Source: Opitutaceae bacterium UBA2377 (GTDB lineage Bacteria > Verrucomicrobiota > Verrucomicrobiia > Opitutales > Opitutaceae). From it: a stretch of DNA of 38,095 nucleotides. Shown here one piece after another: positions 7,117 through 14,707 of the stretch. Position numbers and translations under genes: made by a program. The DNA is taken from the NCBI GenBank assembly GCA_002344205.1, contig DDSZ01000022.1, positions 36,983-75,077 on the forward strand. Reading direction: 5' to 3'. The first letter of the stretch is position 1. Every line of letters begins with the position of its first letter. Under the pieces are notes generated by a model that did not search any database, was not told where the DNA came from, and saw only the letters and a program-made list of their open reading frames with translations.

Positions 7117-7329
7117 TCAACCTGGGTTGTTCGAGCCACCGGCTTTCGCGGCCTTCTTGATTCTCGCGTTGAGAATCTTCCACCAGCTTTTGCGGTAGGC
7201 TTCGGTCTTTCCATTGGCGAACTCATAGCCCGCTTCCTCAATGCTGCCGCTCTCGAAAGGCCACAAGAAGTTGGCTCGGTAGTTTGCAGGGTAGCGCACC
7301 TGCGGGCGATTTGATGGTGGGGGTCTCAT
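7117..7329 (-). CDS. Small protein of unknown function
   Basis: The protein is 70 residues from ATG 7329 (MRPPPSNRPQVRYPANYRAN). It carries an aromatic, polar core (FLWPFESGSIEEAGYEFANG, YRKSWWKILNARIKKA) and ends in a basic tail. An upstream in-frame start at 7371 would add 14 residues. It lies between the 218-residue gene and the terminator at 7033-7071, so it closes that transcript. No known domain is seen. The locally lower GC of 7100-7400 compared with the flanking structural genes suggests an accessory (moron-like) insertion. Confidence 0.5.
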   Translation of the reverse strand: MRPPPSNRPQVRYPANYRANFLWPFESGSIEEAGYEFANGKTEAYRKSWWKILNARIKKAAKAGGSNNPG

Positions 7330-7383
7330 AGGTGTTTGTGAGTAAGGCTCGAACAAGCGATCAGAGCACAACGCGGGTGCGGC

Positions 7384-8040
7384 TCAGGGAGAATACGGAC
7401 GCGCCTTCCCGCGTGGCTCATCCGCGACGTTCTGCCGCTGTAGGCGGTCGATTTCTGCGGCGATCAGAGCGCCGGCTTTCACGAGTTCGCGGATGCGATC
7501 CTCGCTCGGTTTCCACCAGCGGATTTCCCACGGCCAGATTTTTGCGTGGAGCGTGTGAGTCGCCTCGATGCAGATCGGACGCACATGGAGATTTCTCAGC
7601 CAGCCGGGCATCGCGTAGCTTGCAGCGGCGCGAGCCAGTTCAGAATCGCTGTGTGCGTCGTCGTGCTCGGGCGTCCAGCCCTCCACGGAGATTTGCCGAG
7701 CACGTTCCTCGGCGATGAGTTCGATTGCGTTTTTCATGTTGTCGTCGATGTCGCCCGGCTCCACAGAGCCAACGCCCGGCTGCACCCTGCCGTGTCCGAT
7801 CGCGGTATTCGCCCTATGTGGCCCACTCGCTACTACGGCGGTGTCCAGAAAGCGATGAGGCGCAAGTTCTGTGCTCAGCTCGATCGCGTAGAGTTTTCCA
7901 CTCATCGAGATGACAGGAATTTCCGCGCCGGGTTGGTTTGTGTCCGTGACGATCCAAATTCCCTCGTTGTCCACCATGCGCTGGATGTCTTCCCGCACGG
8001 TTGAGATCGCTTCTGCTGTTCCGATCAGTATGGGATTCAT
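7384..8040 (-). CDS. Phage protein with ERARQISVEGWTPEHDD domain, function unknown
   Basis: The protein is 218 residues from ATG 8040. Residues ~115-210 carry a pattern common in phage proteins: IAEERARQISVEGWTPEHDD, then SELARAAASYAMP, then WPWEIRWWKPSEDRIRELVK and AGALIAAEIDRL. This helical module recalls MazG-like folds but the metal-binding EExxE is not obvious. Residues 1-110 are a separate region with strands (EGIWIVTDTNQPG, EIPVISMSGKLYAIE). Base composition here is lower in GC than in neighbouring structural genes. It is probably an accessory gene rather than a virion part; no function is claimed. Confidence 0.6.
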   Translation of the reverse strand: MNPILIGTAEAISTVREDIQRMVDNEGIWIVTDTNQPGAEIPVISMSGKLYAIELSTELAPHRFLDTAVVASGPHRANTAIGHGRVQPGVGSVEPGDIDDNMKNAIELIAEERARQISVEGWTPEHDDAHSDSELARAAASYAMPGWLRNLHVRPICIEATHTLHAKIWPWEIRWWKPSEDRIRELVKAGALIAAEIDRLQRQNVADEPRGKARPYSP

Positions 8041-8044
8041 AAAA

Positions 8045-8398
8045 TCAGGCGCCCTCCTCCTGCAGGTGGTGGAGCTCGGCCCACAGGCAGCCGTAGGCGT
8101 GGGCCTTCTCCCGCTGGTCGGGGCGCGCATGGATCCGCGCCTTGAAGTTGGTGTAGTCGATGGCGCTGCCCAGCACGGCGAAGATCACCGCGCGGTCGGC
8201 CTCGTGCACGATGATGCGCCAGCGGTAGTCCGCCGGCTGGGTGCGGTGGATCGTCCAGCGCAAGGCGCGGCGATAGCCGCGGCCGAAGACCAGGTCGCGC
8301 AGGTTCACGAGATCCTGGCGCCGGCGGGCGCGGACGTGGAAGGCGCCGTCCGCCTTGCGCACGATCGAGTAGAAGCCGTGCTGGGTGCAGAGCCACAT
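8045..8398 (-). CDS. Conserved small protein (MWLCTQHGFYSIV type)
   Basis: The protein is 117 residues from ATG 8398. It follows a pattern known from many bacterial and phage unknowns: MWLCTQHGFYSIVRKADG, VRARRRQDLVNL, DYRWRIIVHEADRAVIF, IDYTNFKARI, and a C-terminal HAYGCLWAELHHLQ. The mixed alpha-beta fold of about 115 residues agrees with that family's usual size. No catalytic residues are evident. It starts 1 nt after the stop of the 131-residue gene downstream of the MuF gene. Being close to a polyvalent MuF gene it may be accessory or protective, but this is conjecture. Confidence 0.6.
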   Translation of the reverse strand: MWLCTQHGFYSIVRKADGAFHVRARRRQDLVNLRDLVFGRGYRRALRWTIHRTQPADYRWRIIVHEADRAVIFAVLGSAIDYTNFKARIHARPDQREKAHAYGCLWAELHHLQEEGA

Positions 8399-8399
8399 G

Positions 8400-8795
8400 T
8401 CAGTTGCCCTCCGCCAGCAGCGCGAGCTGCTCGTTGATGAACTCCTGCATGCGGGCGCGCTCGCCCTGCCAGGCAGCGAACTGCGCGCGGAGCTCGGCCT
8501 CGTTGGGCAGCTCGCTCTCGGCGATCGTGGTGAGGTAGCCGACGAGCCGGCCCTCGCGGTAGAACTCCACGGCGTGCAGGTGGGGAATGCGGCGCTCATC
8601 ATGCTCGAGCAGGTGCGCCGCGCTCTGGTCGGTGCCGCCGGCGGCAAACCAGAAGCTGCGGCGGGCGTCCACCGGTTGCCAGTGGCCGACGAGGAAGTTG
8701 AGCGGCTCCTCGCCGGGCAGCATGAGGATGGCGCCCTGCTCCACGAGTGCGAGGGCGTGCAGGTCGGCCGCGGTGGGCATGACAGGGTCTTTCAT
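8400..8795 (-). CDS. Unknown protein coupled to the MuF gene
   Basis: The protein is 131 residues from ATG 8795, whose A is the last base of the MuF gene stop (TGATG). It contains a hydrophobic start (DLHALALVEQGAILMLPGEE), beta-like segments (FLVGHWQPVDARRSFWFAAG, LHAVEFYREGRLVGYLTTI) and a C-terminal helix (WQGERARMQEFINEQLALL). No family is recognised. The tight coupling directly behind a multidomain MuF protein with effector-like domains makes it a candidate immunity or modulator protein, which is inference only. It could equally be a small morphogenesis protein. Confidence 0.6.
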   Translation of the reverse strand: MKDPVMPTAADLHALALVEQGAILMLPGEEPLNFLVGHWQPVDARRSFWFAAGGTDQSAAHLLEHDERRIPHLHAVEFYREGRLVGYLTTIAESELPNEAELRAQFAAWQGERARMQEFINEQLALLAEGN

Positions 8796-11700
8796 CAGGT
8801 TCCTTTCAGTTTGACGATGGTCTCGATCTTGCGGCCGTCCGGCAGGGCCGACCAGCCGTGCTGCTTGAAGACGGCGATGATCTTCTTCCGCTCGGCCGCG
8901 CTGCCGGCGACGATGAAATCGAGCTCGTCGAGCAGCGGGATGCCCCACTTGAAGATCGTCTCGTTGCCGCCGCGGGCGGCGGCGGCCTGGAGCGCATCGA
9001 GCGTGGTCTTGCGCTCCGTGTAGGCGGCGGCGGTCCTGACATTGCCGTAGCGGTCCTTGTCGAAGGAAAAGGCGTCCTGCCGCGCGAGGTTGCCCACCTT
9101 GAAGTGCACGCCGCGCACCTGGGCGGCGCGCTCGGGCCGAAAGATGCGCGTGAAGAGGTAGTTGGCCCCGCCGGTGTTGAGATCCTGCATGGGCGACATG
9201 CCGGCGGAGATCGCCAGGCCCTTGCGCAGCCGCTCGGTGGTGGCGGTGAAATCGCCGCCGCCCTCCAGGATGGAATCGACGAGATCCGGCAGCGGCGTGC
9301 TGGAGCTGTGGCCGAGCGTCCAGCCGGGCATGGCGCGCTCGATCTCGGCGCGCGGGAGATCCCAGCGTTCGGTGTGCTCCCAGCCTTCGCCGAAGGTGTT
9401 GCCCTTCGCGCGCCAGTCGTAGCCGGGCTGCGGGGTGTCGGGCAGGTCGAGGCCCATGGTCTTTTTGACCATGGCCTTGAGCTTGGTGATTTTCTCCGGA
9501 TCGCTGAGCTTGGGATCGGCCAGGATGGAATCGGCGGCGCGGCGCTTCGCCGGGGTGAACACATCGCTGCGGATCTGCATGCCCTTTCTCAGGTAGAGCA
9601 GCTCGGCGTAGGCATCGGTGGCGGCGCTGGTGTCGAGGCCGATGTCGGCGAGCTTGCGCGCGATCTGGCCGATGCCGCCGGCACTGGGTGCGCCGGACTG
9701 CACGACCTCCAGGTAGCCGCGCAGCGCGTAGGGCGCGGCAAACTCCGTGGCGCCGTCGATCTCCGCGAAGGGCACGAAGCGCACCCGGGTGCCCTCGCCC
9801 AGATCGAGCAAGAGCGCCTCGTGCGTGTAGATCGTCTGCTTCATCTCGCGGGCATGGCCGCGGCGGGTGTCCTTGGCCAGATAGTCCACGCGCGTGCGGG
9901 CGACGGCAAACTCGTGCGCGCCGGCGGCCGGCTCGGGCTTGAACACCCAGGATTGGAAGAGCGGCGTGGTCTCGCGCGCGGCCTGCGCGGCCTCCAGCCG
10001 GGCGATGATTCCGAGGTAGTGCGCCTTCATGCCGGCGGCGTTCTCGCCGGCCGGCTGCAGGGCCAGCAGCTTTTTCTTCGTGGCCGCGAGATTGGCCAGG
10101 GTGGCGGCGTTGTAGGCGCCATCCTGCGCGTGTTTGTTGATGGTCTTGGCCGCCGAGACGATCACCGGCCAGAAATCATCGGCCGGGGCGGAGGTGGGCG
10201 CGGGCAGGCTGGCGCGCAGGCGCGCCATGATCTTGGCGCTGCCGGCCTCGGTGAGCTTGAGCTTGGCCCGGGTGACGGCCACGCCATCGGCGCCGGTCTC
10301 ACCCCAGAAGAGCACCTGGGTGTCCTCGATGTCGAGGCGGTCCCACTTCGCCGCCTTGCCGACCACACGGCTCTTGGCCACGGCCTGGGCGAACGCCTCG
10401 CCGCCGGCCGGCGCGAGGCGGCCGGCCAGGTTGTCGAGCCGCTGGCCCAGGAGATCGCGCACCTCGGCCGGCACGGCCGCCAGCAGGGCCTCGCGCTTGG
10501 CGAGGATCTCCACGATCTGGTGGTTGATCTCGCTGTCGGTGATGCCGGCGAAGATCCGGGCGGTCGCGGGGTTGACCTTGGGATCGAGCAGGGTCTTGAG
10601 CTCCACGACCTCGGGGCCGAAGGCGGATTTGAGCGCACCCTGGGCGCGGAAGCGCAGGCTGCCGCCGTTGTCGATGCGCCACACCAGGCCGGCCTGGTCC
10701 ACGAGGAGATTGTCGAGATCGAGGCCGGCGACATCGTAGTTGCCCAGGAGCGCATCGGCGACGAAATGGCGGCGCACCTGGGCAAGCACTGCGGCCTGCT
10801 CGGCCGCGGGGAGCCCGGGCAGCACCTTGCCGAGCTCCTGCCCCTCGATGAACTCGGCCAGCTTCGCCGTCTCGCCGCCGGCGGTGTAGAGCTTGGCGCG
10901 CGGCACGTTGGCGCCGAGCACGCGGTAGGCATCGTCGGCGGCGACCTCGCTGGCGACATGCGCCGGGCCGGCGCCGCGCTTCAGGACGAAGAGCCGCTTT
11001 TCCGGGTCGCGCATGAGCTGCGCGCCGGTCGAGCCGCCGAGCTTCTTCACCAGGCTGAGGTCGGCGAGGCGGTCCGGCCAAAGATCGTCGGCCGAGCCGC
11101 CGAGCCAGGTCCACACCGTGCGGCTGCCGCCGGGCAGCTTCTGCCGTTTCGCCCAGGAGCGGAAGGCGCCGAAGACTTCCGGCTCGTAGCGCTGCTCGAT
11201 CTCGGCGAGCGGCAGCTTGAGGCTGCCCGGCGTCCAGGTGTAGCCGCCGGGCTCGCGGGCGGGGCTCACGTTGATGACCTTGTTGGGCCCGCGGACCAGG
11301 GTGCCGTCCGTGTGCAGGCGCTGGCGCTGCTGCTCGGAGAGGCGCGAACGCATCTCCGGCGGCCGGCCGCTCTCGGCGGCATCGATCTCGGCGGCATCGG
11401 CCTCGGTGAGCGGCACGATGCTGCACCGGCAGTTGAAGCCCCAGGGCGGGAAGTGCGTGTCCCAGAAAGGGTCGTTGGCCGGCAGGATCACGCCGTCGAG
11501 CGCGGCATGGGTGTCGCGCACGCGGTCATCTTGTGCTGTCTGATAGCGCCAAAAGGGAAACACATCGCGCTGGCGGGCCATGACCTCGTGCTGGCTGGCG
11601 GCATAGGCCTGGAAGCCATGCGTGCGCAGAAGCAGCTCCGCGCGGCGGTTGGCGATCTCGAGCGCCTTGGCCTTCGCCTCGGGCGTGTCGTCGGCCGGCG

Positions 11701-11950
11701 GCATGAAGGGCGACAGGCCGGCGACGACATCGCGTTTGACTTCTCCCCAATCCGCCCCGGCCGGCAGATCGGCGATGCGATCGCGCAGGCGCTGCAGCAC
11801 CTTGGTGCTCTCGATCCCGGCCACGGTGAAGGCACGGGCCTGCACCTCGGGCAGCATCTGGTCATAGACCGCACGCGTGACGGCGGGTTTGTCCTTGATA
11901 AAGCGCACCGCCTGTTTGTGCGGCGCCGGACCGTATAAGACTTCAGGCAT
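8795..11950 (-). CDS. MuF head protein fused to kinase-like and ART-like domains (polyvalent protein)
   Basis: The protein is 1051 residues from ATG 11950 (MPEVLYGPAPHKQAVRFIKD). Residues ~1-190 are a MuF/SPP1 gp7 minor head domain with RQRDVFPFWRYQTAQDDRVR and HFPPWGFNCRCSIVPL. Residues ~285-450 resemble PI3/4K- or HipA-like kinases: GGSTGAQL glycine loop, Lys324 in FVLKRG, ASEVAADDAYR, then GNYDVAGLDLDNLLVD (D406, D413, N414) and WRIDNGG (D427). Residues ~600-860 are unassigned. Residues ~865-1051 suggest an ADP-ribosyltransferase-like fold: H881 in LGHSSS, VDSILEGGGDFTAT, GMSPMQDLNTGGANYLFTRI and E997 in NETIFKWGI. Mu F itself is far shorter. MuF proteins enter the prohead, so the extra domains may be delivered into the host. 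Domain calls beyond MuF are by motif only. Confidence 0.85.
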   Translation of the reverse strand: MPEVLYGPAPHKQAVRFIKDKPAVTRAVYDQMLPEVQARAFTVAGIESTKVLQRLRDRIADLPAGADWGEVKRDVVAGLSPFMPPADDTPEAKAKALEIANRRAELLLRTHGFQAYAASQHEVMARQRDVFPFWRYQTAQDDRVRDTHAALDGVILPANDPFWDTHFPPWGFNCRCSIVPLTEADAAEIDAAESGRPPEMRSRLSEQQRQRLHTDGTLVRGPNKVINVSPAREPGGYTWTPGSLKLPLAEIEQRYEPEVFGAFRSWAKRQKLPGGSRTVWTWLGGSADDLWPDRLADLSLVKKLGGSTGAQLMRDPEKRLFVLKRGAGPAHVASEVAADDAYRVLGANVPRAKLYTAGGETAKLAEFIEGQELGKVLPGLPAAEQAAVLAQVRRHFVADALLGNYDVAGLDLDNLLVDQAGLVWRIDNGGSLRFRAQGALKSAFGPEVVELKTLLDPKVNPATARIFAGITDSEINHQIVEILAKREALLAAVPAEVRDLLGQRLDNLAGRLAPAGGEAFAQAVAKSRVVGKAAKWDRLDIEDTQVLFWGETGADGVAVTRAKLKLTEAGSAKIMARLRASLPAPTSAPADDFWPVIVSAAKTINKHAQDGAYNAATLANLAATKKKLLALQPAGENAAGMKAHYLGIIARLEAAQAARETTPLFQSWVFKPEPAAGAHEFAVARTRVDYLAKDTRRGHAREMKQTIYTHEALLLDLGEGTRVRFVPFAEIDGATEFAAPYALRGYLEVVQSGAPSAGGIGQIARKLADIGLDTSAATDAYAELLYLRKGMQIRSDVFTPAKRRAADSILADPKLSDPEKITKLKAMVKKTMGLDLPDTPQPGYDWRAKGNTFGEGWEHTERWDLPRAEIERAMPGWTLGHSSSTPLPDLVDSILEGGGDFTATTERLRKGLAISAGMSPMQDLNTGGANYLFTRIFRPERAAQVRGVHFKVGNLARQDAFSFDKDRYGNVRTAAAYTERKTTLDALQAAAARGGNETIFKWGIPLLDELDFIVAGSAAERKKIIAVFKQHGWSALPDGRKIETIVKLKGT

Positions 11951-12305
11951 GGTCACCCTTCCAAGAAATGATCTCGCCCTTAAATGGCAGACCATAGCGA
12001 TCGCCGAACCACGCTTTCATAGCTGCGAAGTTGGGGAACCCGTCGGCACGAGCCAACCGGTCAGCCTCGACCCCAGCATAGGGTTTATGGGCGATTTTGA
12101 GTCCCTCTTCAGCGACGATACACGGGAAAACCATATCCACCTTCCCGCGCAGGATTACCCGACAGTTCTTCGTGCGGCCGTGGATCGTGGCGGTGAAGTT
12201 GTCACCCTTGACGGTCGGACGCTTCCGCGGGCGCCGGATGGTTGTGGTTTTGATCCCCTGGATGATCAGCGGCTCGAACCGGGGTTGGAAGTTATAGGCT
12301 GGCAT
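11943..12305 (-). CDS. ASCH-domain protein
   Basis: The protein is 120 residues and starts MPAYNFQPRFEPLIIQGIKT. The opening 'F...FEPLIIQGIKTTTIRRP' is the ASCH-type entry, which normally binds RNA or modified nucleotides. It is followed by strands (GDNFTATIHGRTKNCRVILR) and a C-terminal AWFGDRYGLPFKGEIISWKG. Family members act as RNA-binding regulators, and some hydrolyse modified nucleosides. It overlaps the MuF start by 8 nt, so the two are co-translated. Its local codon use is less GC-rich than MuF, which hints at a separate origin. What it does in the phage is unknown. Confidence 0.7.
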   Translation of the reverse strand: MPAYNFQPRFEPLIIQGIKTTTIRRPRKRPTVKGDNFTATIHGRTKNCRVILRGKVDMVFPCIVAEEGLKIAHKPYAGVEADRLARADGFPNFAAMKAWFGDRYGLPFKGEIISWKGDHA

Positions 12306-12331
12306 TGTTCAAAATTTCGATTTTGGCAGGT

Positions 12332-12421
12332 TCAGCCCAGCGCCTGCGGGCCTCGGCAAATCGCGGCAAACGGGCCGGCAAGCTCGGCAAGGGGCATTGT
12401 GTCGGTGACGGGGGCGATCAC
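12332..12421 (-). CDS. Possible 29-residue coupled micro-ORF
   Basis: A GTG at 12421 overlaps the stop of the 137-residue gene as GTGA, the same junction used elsewhere in this phage. It encodes about 29 residues including TMPLAELAGPFAAICRG and stops at 12332. No Shine-Dalgarno or family supports it, so it may be chance. The rest of the 12306-12417 gap holds nothing else recognisable. Confidence 0.2.
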   Translation of the reverse strand: MIAPVTDTMPLAELAGPFAAICRGPQALG

Positions 12422-12831
12422 AGGGCCTCCTGGTATTTCTGGCGCGGGGTTTTTCCGTCCGCGCCGGGGGTGTCCCAGAACTCCGGATCGCTGGCCAGGG
12501 CGCAGTGCCGCAGCCAGCTTTGGTAGTTGAACTCGTAGCGGCCGGGGCTGGGTTGCCGCACTTCGATCAGGCTGGCGCGGCCGAGCCGGTGCAGGGTGTT
12601 CTCGCTGCAGGTGATGCCCAGGCGCTGCAGGCTGAGTTTCTGGAAGCTCATCCACTCGGTGAGAATGCGCGGCACGGCGCGGTAGGTGCCGCCGCCGAGC
12701 GGCACCAACTCGGCGATGCAGTAGCGCGGCAGCGGATCGGGATCGCTCAACTGCACCTTCTTGCCGGGGGCAACTTCGACGACGACGCCGACCTTGGCGC
12801 CGATGACGGGGATTTTTTCGACGGTAAGCAT
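12418..12831 (-). CDS. Phage protein of unknown function
   Basis: The protein is 137 residues from ATG 12831, joined to the upstream stop as TGATG. It opens with a beta-rich part (MLTVEKIPVIGAKVGVVVEV, KKVQLSDPDPLPRYCIAELV) and continues with a possible DNA-binding helical region: TEWMSFQKLSLQRLGITCSE, then NTLHRLGRASLIEVRQPSPG. The spacing of the helices and the following small strands suggests a winged-helix-like module. It pairs with the adjacent winged-helix gene, so a regulatory role near the early-to-late boundary is conceivable. No family is recognised with confidence. Confidence 0.55.
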   Translation of the reverse strand: MLTVEKIPVIGAKVGVVVEVAPGKKVQLSDPDPLPRYCIAELVPLGGGTYRAVPRILTEWMSFQKLSLQRLGITCSENTLHRLGRASLIEVRQPSPGRYEFNYQSWLRHCALASDPEFWDTPGADGKTPRQKYQEAL

Positions 12832-13178
12832 CAGTAATAGCGGCTCGGGGTTGGGAGGTTGAGGGCGAGAGACTGCTGCACCGGGCGGCCGTGCGCGGCG
12901 CCCTGCTGCTCGTGGAAGTGCGCGAGGGCCTCGTCGGCCGTGGCCGAGCGGTAAACCCCGCTGTGGCCCTTGCCCGCGGCCAGGATCACAAAGCCGAGCT
13001 GACGCAGCTCGGTCGTGCGCGGGCGCAGCGTGAGGATCGGGATGCCGCTGCGCGCCGCGAGATCCTCCGTCGTGCAAGGCCCGTGCACGCGCCATGCCTC
13101 CAGCACGCGCGCACGGTCGCCGGCGATCCGGTCGCGGATCTCGGCGAAGGTGGCGTTGCGGTAGTCGATGGGTTTCAT
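12831..13178 (-). CDS. Winged-helix DNA-binding protein
   Basis: The protein is 115 residues from ATG 13178 (MKPIDYRNATFAEIRDRIAG). Residues ~22-70 form a winged helix: RARVLEAWRVHGPCTTEDLA, ARSGIPILTLRPRTTELRQL, then the wing GFVILAAGKGHSGVYRSA. Recognition helix 'ILTLRPRTTELRQLG' is typical of phage and MarR-like regulators that place an Arg-rich helix in DNA. It stands just before the late genes, the position taken by Mor/C-type activators in Mu, though it is not a Mor/C homologue by sequence. A late-gene regulator is a reasonable guess. Confidence 0.65.
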   Translation of the reverse strand: MKPIDYRNATFAEIRDRIAGDRARVLEAWRVHGPCTTEDLAARSGIPILTLRPRTTELRQLGFVILAAGKGHSGVYRSATADEALAHFHEQQGAAHGRPVQQSLALNLPTPSRYY

Positions 13179-13200
13179 GGGACGAAGTTTTTGCCGCGGA

Positions 13201-13434
13201 TCACACGGATGGACTCGGATGGGGCGGACGAAGCGCGCGGGTATATTGCCGGGCGGCCTTCTCGCGCTTGCGGCGGGCTTTGCCGCTTTCCGTTCGATCC
13301 TTGGGTGTGCGGCGAAGCTGCTGGCCGTTTGGCAGCAGGACATGATCAGCGCCGCTGGGATATTTGAGCAGCGTGGGCTTGGCCGGCTTCGGGCCCGTTA
13401 AAATCTTGGCGCGGTCGTGGGTGTAGATTTTCAC
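13201..13434 (-). CDS. Small basic protein, GTG start
   Basis: The protein is 77 residues from GTG 13434, which overlaps the stop of the previous gene as GTGA. It begins MKIYTHDRAKILTGPKPAKP and holds LLKYPSGADHVLLPNGQQLR, followed by a strongly basic tail (RRKREKAARQYTRALRPPHP). It may bind nucleic acid, but no fold is recognised. Its final codons fall in a host-like reiterated tract ('gatcacacggatggactcggatgg' on plus), so the C-terminus may be non-conserved. The next gene starts 22 nt downstream. Confidence 0.45.
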   Translation of the reverse strand: MKIYTHDRAKILTGPKPAKPTLLKYPSGADHVLLPNGQQLRRTPKDRTESGKARRKREKAARQYTRALRPPHPSPSV

Positions 13435-13676
13435 AGGGCTTGCCTCCACACTTGGTGATAAACGATGCGGAAGCCGCTCGCCGCGGCGGCCTGGATGCCG
13501 GCGAAGTCCTGGCGGACCTCGCCCTCGTCGCAGCGCAGCGGGGTGCGGTTGAAGTTGCGGCGCAGGATCTGCGCCGGGGTCTGGCCGTGATGGGCCACGG
13601 GTGGATTGTGCAGCGCCTGCGGGGTGCGGTGGATCGCGAGATCGGGCGCGAGGGCGTCGAGGATGTTTAGCTTCAT
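13431..13676 (-). CDS. Small phage protein of unknown function
   Basis: The protein is 81 residues from ATG 13676, overlapping the stop of the Gp37/Gp68-family gene as ATGA. It begins MKLNILDALAPDLAIHRTPQ and continues ALHNPPVAHHGQTPAQILRR and TPLRCDEGEVRQDFAGIQAA. The pattern (short helix, 'HHGQTPAQILRRNFNRTPL') could be a small helical DNA-binding or adaptor protein. It has no known family. Coupling on both sides (ATGA and GTGA) supports real translation. Confidence 0.5.
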   Translation of the reverse strand: MKLNILDALAPDLAIHRTPQALHNPPVAHHGQTPAQILRRNFNRTPLRCDEGEVRQDFAGIQAAAASGFRIVYHQVWRQAL

Positions 13677-14677
13677 GGGGCAAATTGCATCCGTGAGTTA
13701 ATTTGCTCGCGGCCGGCGAGCGCGGGGTGATCGAGCGCGGGGAACTGTTGCCACGTCAGGCCGTCGAGCACTCGGCCAGCGAGCTTTTTGCCAACGCGCG
13801 ACATGGACGGCCGGCCATCGTTGGAATAAGCCCAGGCCCACTCGCCCCATTGCTTGAAGAAAAACGCCACGCCGGCCGCTGCGCACTGGTCGCGCAAGCT
13901 ACGCGCCCAATCCGGGCGCATCGGGCGGGCACCGGGGCCGCTCTCGCCGCCGCAGATGACCCAGTCAACGTGGCGCTCGGGCTCGCCCATACTCGCATCG
14001 TTTACGCGCAGGGCATCACGGCCGATGCCGTCCTTGATGATCGTCGTCAGCTTAACTGGCCCCAGCAGCGGCTCGCAGCTCAGGAACCGCACGCGGGCCG
14101 GGATGCGCAGCAGGTGCGGGATGCGCTCGTCGGCACGTTGCTGATCCTCGACACTCGTGCCGATCCAGACGTTGCCCGGTGCGCTGCCGATCATCCATGA
14201 GTCTGTGAAAGCGTAGATCGCATCATCGCGTGCCGTATCGCCTTTCATTGCCGCGATGCGAACCTCGTAAACGCGCCGGTCCCAATTCTCAGGCCGCTTC
14301 GTGAGCAGCAGCCAATCGAGATTCGGCGTCCGGCGGATCAGATCGAGCAGATCGGCCAACCACTCCACCGGCACTTCGTCGTCAAGCCAGTCGGCCAGCG
14401 AGGCGCAGAACACGCGGGGGCGGCGGTTGGCGACAAACTCGGCATGCGAAACCATCACCCCTTCTTCCGCGCGGTTCCACTTCAACGGCTGCCGCCAGTT
14501 TGCCGCACTCGTGCGCCGACGTGGCTTGCCCTTGCCCCACAGCGTTGCCATGCCGCCGCTGAACCGCGCATTCCGTGCTTCCGCATAGCAATTCGCGCAG
14601 CCGGGGCTGACCTTCGTGCAACCCTCCCACGGGTTGAAGGTGTGATCGCACCATTCAATTTTGGAGTTCTCGGCCAT
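13673..14677 (-). CDS. Phage Gp37/Gp68 family protein (DUF5131)
   Basis: The protein is 334 residues, taken from ATG 14677 (MAENSKIEWCDHTFNPWEGC) because family members start this way; an upstream in-frame ATG at 14707 adds ten poor residues. Cys20, Cys27 and Cys30 (CTKVSPGCANC) form the conserved cluster of the Gp37/Gp68 family, which is distantly like radical SAM proteins. Other signatures are PRVFCASLADWLDDEVP, DWLLLTKRPENW, VWIGTSVEDQQRADERIP, VRFLSCEPLLGP, DWVICGGESGPGARPM and FFFKQWGEW. The biochemical role is not settled. Such genes are common in phages and mobile elements. Coupled downstream by ATGA. Confidence 0.9.
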   Translation of the reverse strand: MAENSKIEWCDHTFNPWEGCTKVSPGCANCYAEARNARFSGGMATLWGKGKPRRRTSAANWRQPLKWNRAEEGVMVSHAEFVANRRPRVFCASLADWLDDEVPVEWLADLLDLIRRTPNLDWLLLTKRPENWDRRVYEVRIAAMKGDTARDDAIYAFTDSWMIGSAPGNVWIGTSVEDQQRADERIPHLLRIPARVRFLSCEPLLGPVKLTTIIKDGIGRDALRVNDASMGEPERHVDWVICGGESGPGARPMRPDWARSLRDQCAAAGVAFFFKQWGEWAWAYSNDGRPSMSRVGKKLAGRVLDGLTWQQFPALDHPALAGREQINSRMQFAP

Positions 14678-14707
14678 TTTATTTTCCTGATTTCCTGAGT
14701 TCCACAT

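Noticed and set aside
7384..8040. MazG/MazZ-type nucleotide pyrophosphohydrolase
   Set aside because: The helical pattern is similar but the required acidic metal-binding motif could not be found, so no enzyme name was given.
8858..11938. A 1026-codon plus-strand open frame opposite the MuF gene
   Set aside because: It is the antisense shadow of the MuF protein, rich in Gly/Leu/Ala/His without motifs; the minus strand gives clear MuF homology.
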